A stretch of DNA of 64,000 bases, taken from the NCBI GenBank assembly GCA_016927905.1, contig JAFGLW010000024.1, forward strand, positions 62,001 through 126,000, given 5' to 3'. The DNA comes from a candidate division CSSED10-310 bacterium (GTDB lineage Bacteria; CSSED10-310; JAFGJC01). A program made the position numbers and the translations under genes. The notes under the pieces were generated by a model. That model worked only from the letters and a program-made list of their open reading frames with translations. It did not search any database and was not told the origin of the DNA. Shown piece by piece: positions 62,321 to 64,000 of this stretch. Each line of letters opens with the position of its first letter. Position 1 is the first letter of the stretch.

Positions 62321-64000
62321 CTAATCGGGAGCGGATATCGTATCGATTTCAAACGATAGAATCCGGTCATTCCGGCAATCTACGACGGCCAGCTTCCGCG
62401 TTTCAGGGTCGTAATCGATGCCCATCGGGTATGAAAACGGCGATTCGGTCGTCGAACCGGGTGGCGGGAACTGGGATATCATGTCTCCCGTCTGCGGGTC
62501 GAACACCAGTATCCGGTGAGCCGGCGGATCCGTCACGTAAAGATTGTTGAATTCATCCAGACAGAGATACGGCAGATTGAAAGGATGATCCTCCCATCCC
62601 TCGATCGAGATCAATCGCTCAACTTTTCCGTCCGGATCCAATATTTGTACCCGCCTGTTATCGCGGTCGGCAACAATCAGATTTCCCTTGGTATCGATTG
62701 TTATCCCGACCGGTTTTTTGAACTGACCGGGTGCCGATCCCCTGCTCCCCAGAACCGATAAGACCTTACCCTGCAGGTCGATTTTCACGATCTGGTCATG
62801 ACCGTAATCGGAAACCCACAAACCTTCGGGTGCCGGGCAAAGATCACGTGGATAATCAAAAAGATATGGGGTCATCGGCATGAATTCCCCCAGACTGGTG
62901 AATTTCTGCACCCGGTGGTTGAATGTATCCGCAATAAATACAAATCCGTCATCCGTAAACAACACGCCGCAGGGATCGTTCAGTCTTCCCGGCAGGTTCC
63001 CCTTCGATCCGAACGCCCGGATGAAACGGTCATTCCGGTCGAAAATAACGACCCGGTAATTCCTGAAATCGGCAACAGCATACATGCCTTCCGGGCCGAA
63101 ATCTACGTCTCGGGGCTCGTTCAACGCAACCTGTGCCATTTCATACGCACCGACCGCGGGCCCGGAAGTGGTATTTTGTGGTTCCGGCTCATCGTCTTCG
63201 GTTTGTGGTGCCGTTGTGGACCTGGCGGTACCACCACCCTTCACAGGGGGAATCTCAAAATATGTCCCGTAAGCTTCCGCCAGCATCTTGCGCATGTGTT
63301 CAGCCAGAGGAAGATACAGATCCACAATGTTGTTTTTTTCCAGAGGATCGGTATCGATATTGAACAACTCATAGGTGTTCACCTGCTGGGTGTAAATCAG
63401 TTTCCAGGGACCGTAGATCACCCCGTATTTCCGGTATTGACGATTGGGTACAAGTGTGAATACCGGGCCCAGATCCTCCGTTCTCCCGTTGTAAATCAAC
63501 GGCAGAAGATTGGTGCCATCCAGGCGCGATTGAGATTGAATATCCAGGAACGCCAGAAGAGTGGGCACGATATCCACGGACCCGACAGGGACCTTCACAC
63601 GCCGGCCTTTCAATTTCGGGAAATTGATTATCAGAGGTGTGTGGATCGATTCGTTATACAGATGCTTACCGTGAAAACTGTCCCCGTGATCGGAGAATTC
63701 CTCCCCGTGATCCGCAGTGATCACAACCAAGGTCCTGCGGATCAGGCCGGATTCCTCCAAAAAGTCAAGCAGCGGTTTGAGGTGTTTGTCTGTGAATGCA
63801 ATCTCCCCATCATAAAACGCCGTTTTCAAATCCTTGAACCGCTCCGTTTCAGCATGCGGTAGATAGGCTTCATGCGGATCGAGAAGATGGGAATAGAGAA
63901 AAAACTTCTCATCGCTAATTTCCCTGAGAATCCGGATGATGGCATCAACGGTTTCCGGAGTTGTGGGAGTTCCCCAGATTTCCCCGTAATCCCTGTCGAA
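62321..64000 (-). CDS. Sulfatase-superfamily domain fused to a C-terminal NHL propeller, N-terminal part cut off
   Basis: 560 residues are visible to the window edge; the frame remains open to 64000, so the start codon and the nucleophile region are outside. The visible sulfatase part shows HLLDPHEAYLPH, FYDGEIAFTDKHLKPLL, VVITADHGEEFSDHG (metal-binding Asp-His) and GKHLYNESIHTPLIIN, placing it in the alkaline-phosphatase superfamily. The last approximately 270 residues form a six-bladed NHL propeller, preceded by a Thr/Glu/Pro-rich linker. The enzyme probably acts on a surface or lipid-linked glycan. First visible gene of the operon with the GT39-like and GT2 genes, 87 bases upstream of the former. 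Confidence 0.8.
   Translation of the reverse strand, partial: FDRDYGEIWGTPTTPETVDAIIRILREISDEKFFLYSHLLDPHEAYLPHAETERFKDLKTAFYDGEIAFTDKHLKPLLDFLEESGLIRRTLVVITADHGEEFSDHGDSFHGKHLYNESIHTPLIINFPKLKGRRVKVPVGSVDIVPTLLAFLDIQSQSRLDGTNLLPLIYNGRTEDLGPVFTLVPNRQYRKYGVIYGPWKLIYTQQVNTYELFNIDTDPLEKNNIVDLYLPLAEHMRKMLAEAYGTYFEIPPVKGGGTARSTTAPQTEDDEPEPQNTTSGPAVGAYEMAQVALNEPRDVDFGPEGMYAVADFRNYRVVIFDRNDRFIRAFGSKGNLPGRLNDPCGVLFTDDGFVFIADTFNHRVQKFTSLGEFMPMTPYLFDYPRDLCPAPEGLWVSDYGHDQIVKIDLQGKVLSVLGSRGSAPGQFKKPVGITIDTKGNLIVADRDNRRVQILDPDGKVERLISIEGWEDHPFNLPYLCLDEFNNLYVTDPPAHRILVFDPQTGDMISQFPPPGSTTESPFSYPMGIDYDPETRKLAVVDCRNDRILSFEIDTISAPD
62327..63139 (-). repeat. NHL propeller of the sulfatase-like protein (six blades)
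   Basis: Six repeats on the minus strand, with YAVADFRNYRVVIF and FIADTFNHRVQKF strands. Blade 3 enters as YLFDYPRDLCP and blade 5 as GWEDHPFNLPYLCLD, exactly the positions of the equivalent deviations in the other three propellers. Confidence 0.85.

Overview
The window is a gene-dense stretch of a bacterial chromosome (Mur ligases, a sigma-70 factor, trigger factor, ClpP, Lon, tRNAs). Ferredoxin-dependent 2-oxoglutarate metabolism (sucCD-korDABC) suggests an anaerobe. None of the five tRNA genes encodes its CCA end. I cannot assign a phylum from the sequence alone. There are no insertion sequences, phage genes, CRISPR arrays or rRNA genes. Genes within operons overlap by 1-14 bases, and tail-to-tail neighbours abut or overlap.

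Layout. 1-2536 (minus): start of a MurC-like ligase and two tandem ArsA-type ATPases. 2705-7684 (plus): succinyl-CoA synthetase and 2-oxoglutarate:ferredoxin oxidoreductase, which together can take 2-oxoglutarate to succinate with ATP and reduced ferredoxin, or run in reverse. 7749-9242: a secreted phospholipase-D-fold protein. 9351-17436: a first surface-glycan block with a GT39-type membrane protein carrying TPRs, a flavin amine-oxidase-like protein, two paralogous glycosyltransferases (one fused to a GT2 domain) and a methyltransferase with a coiled coil. 17581-24311: small exported proteins, a TPR membrane protein, a DUF4388/pseudopilin-like fusion, an SPFH lipoprotein, YjbQ, a MerR/HspR-like regulator and a compact sigma-70 factor. 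24346-40351: housekeeping genes (PfkB kinase, Lon, Tmk, PSP1 protein, MurF, spermidine-synthase-like membrane protein, amidase, GerMN protein, RdgB, five tRNAs, trigger factor, ClpP, EngB, LarB, FolD).

40520-64000 is the unusual part. It is an approximately 23 kb island of GT-C-type (dolichyl-phosphate-mannose mannosyltransferase-like) membrane proteins. It contains an Agl23/TIGR03663-like protein, a YYY-motif protein (DUF2298/TIGR03662), a 1776-residue fusion of a GT39-like part with a second YYY domain, three more GT39-like proteins, two GT2 polyprenyl-phosphate sugar synthase-like enzymes, two alkaline-phosphatase-superfamily (sulfatase-like) proteins and a methyltransferase. Four of these proteins carry the same six-bladed NHL propeller, attached to four different scaffolds and at either end. 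I infer a lipid-carrier-dependent envelope glycosylation or surface-polymer modification system in which the NHL propeller is a common extracytoplasmic docking or substrate-recognition module. The families are recognisable; the combination, the function and the role of the shared propeller are inference.

Regulation visible in sequence: good sigma-70-like promoters precede the methyltransferase/small exported protein pair, folD and the Agl23-like operon (back to back), the PLD gene and the lipoprotein sulfatase. A perfect dyad lies upstream of lon and another upstream of the small exported protein. I found no convincing factor-independent terminator.
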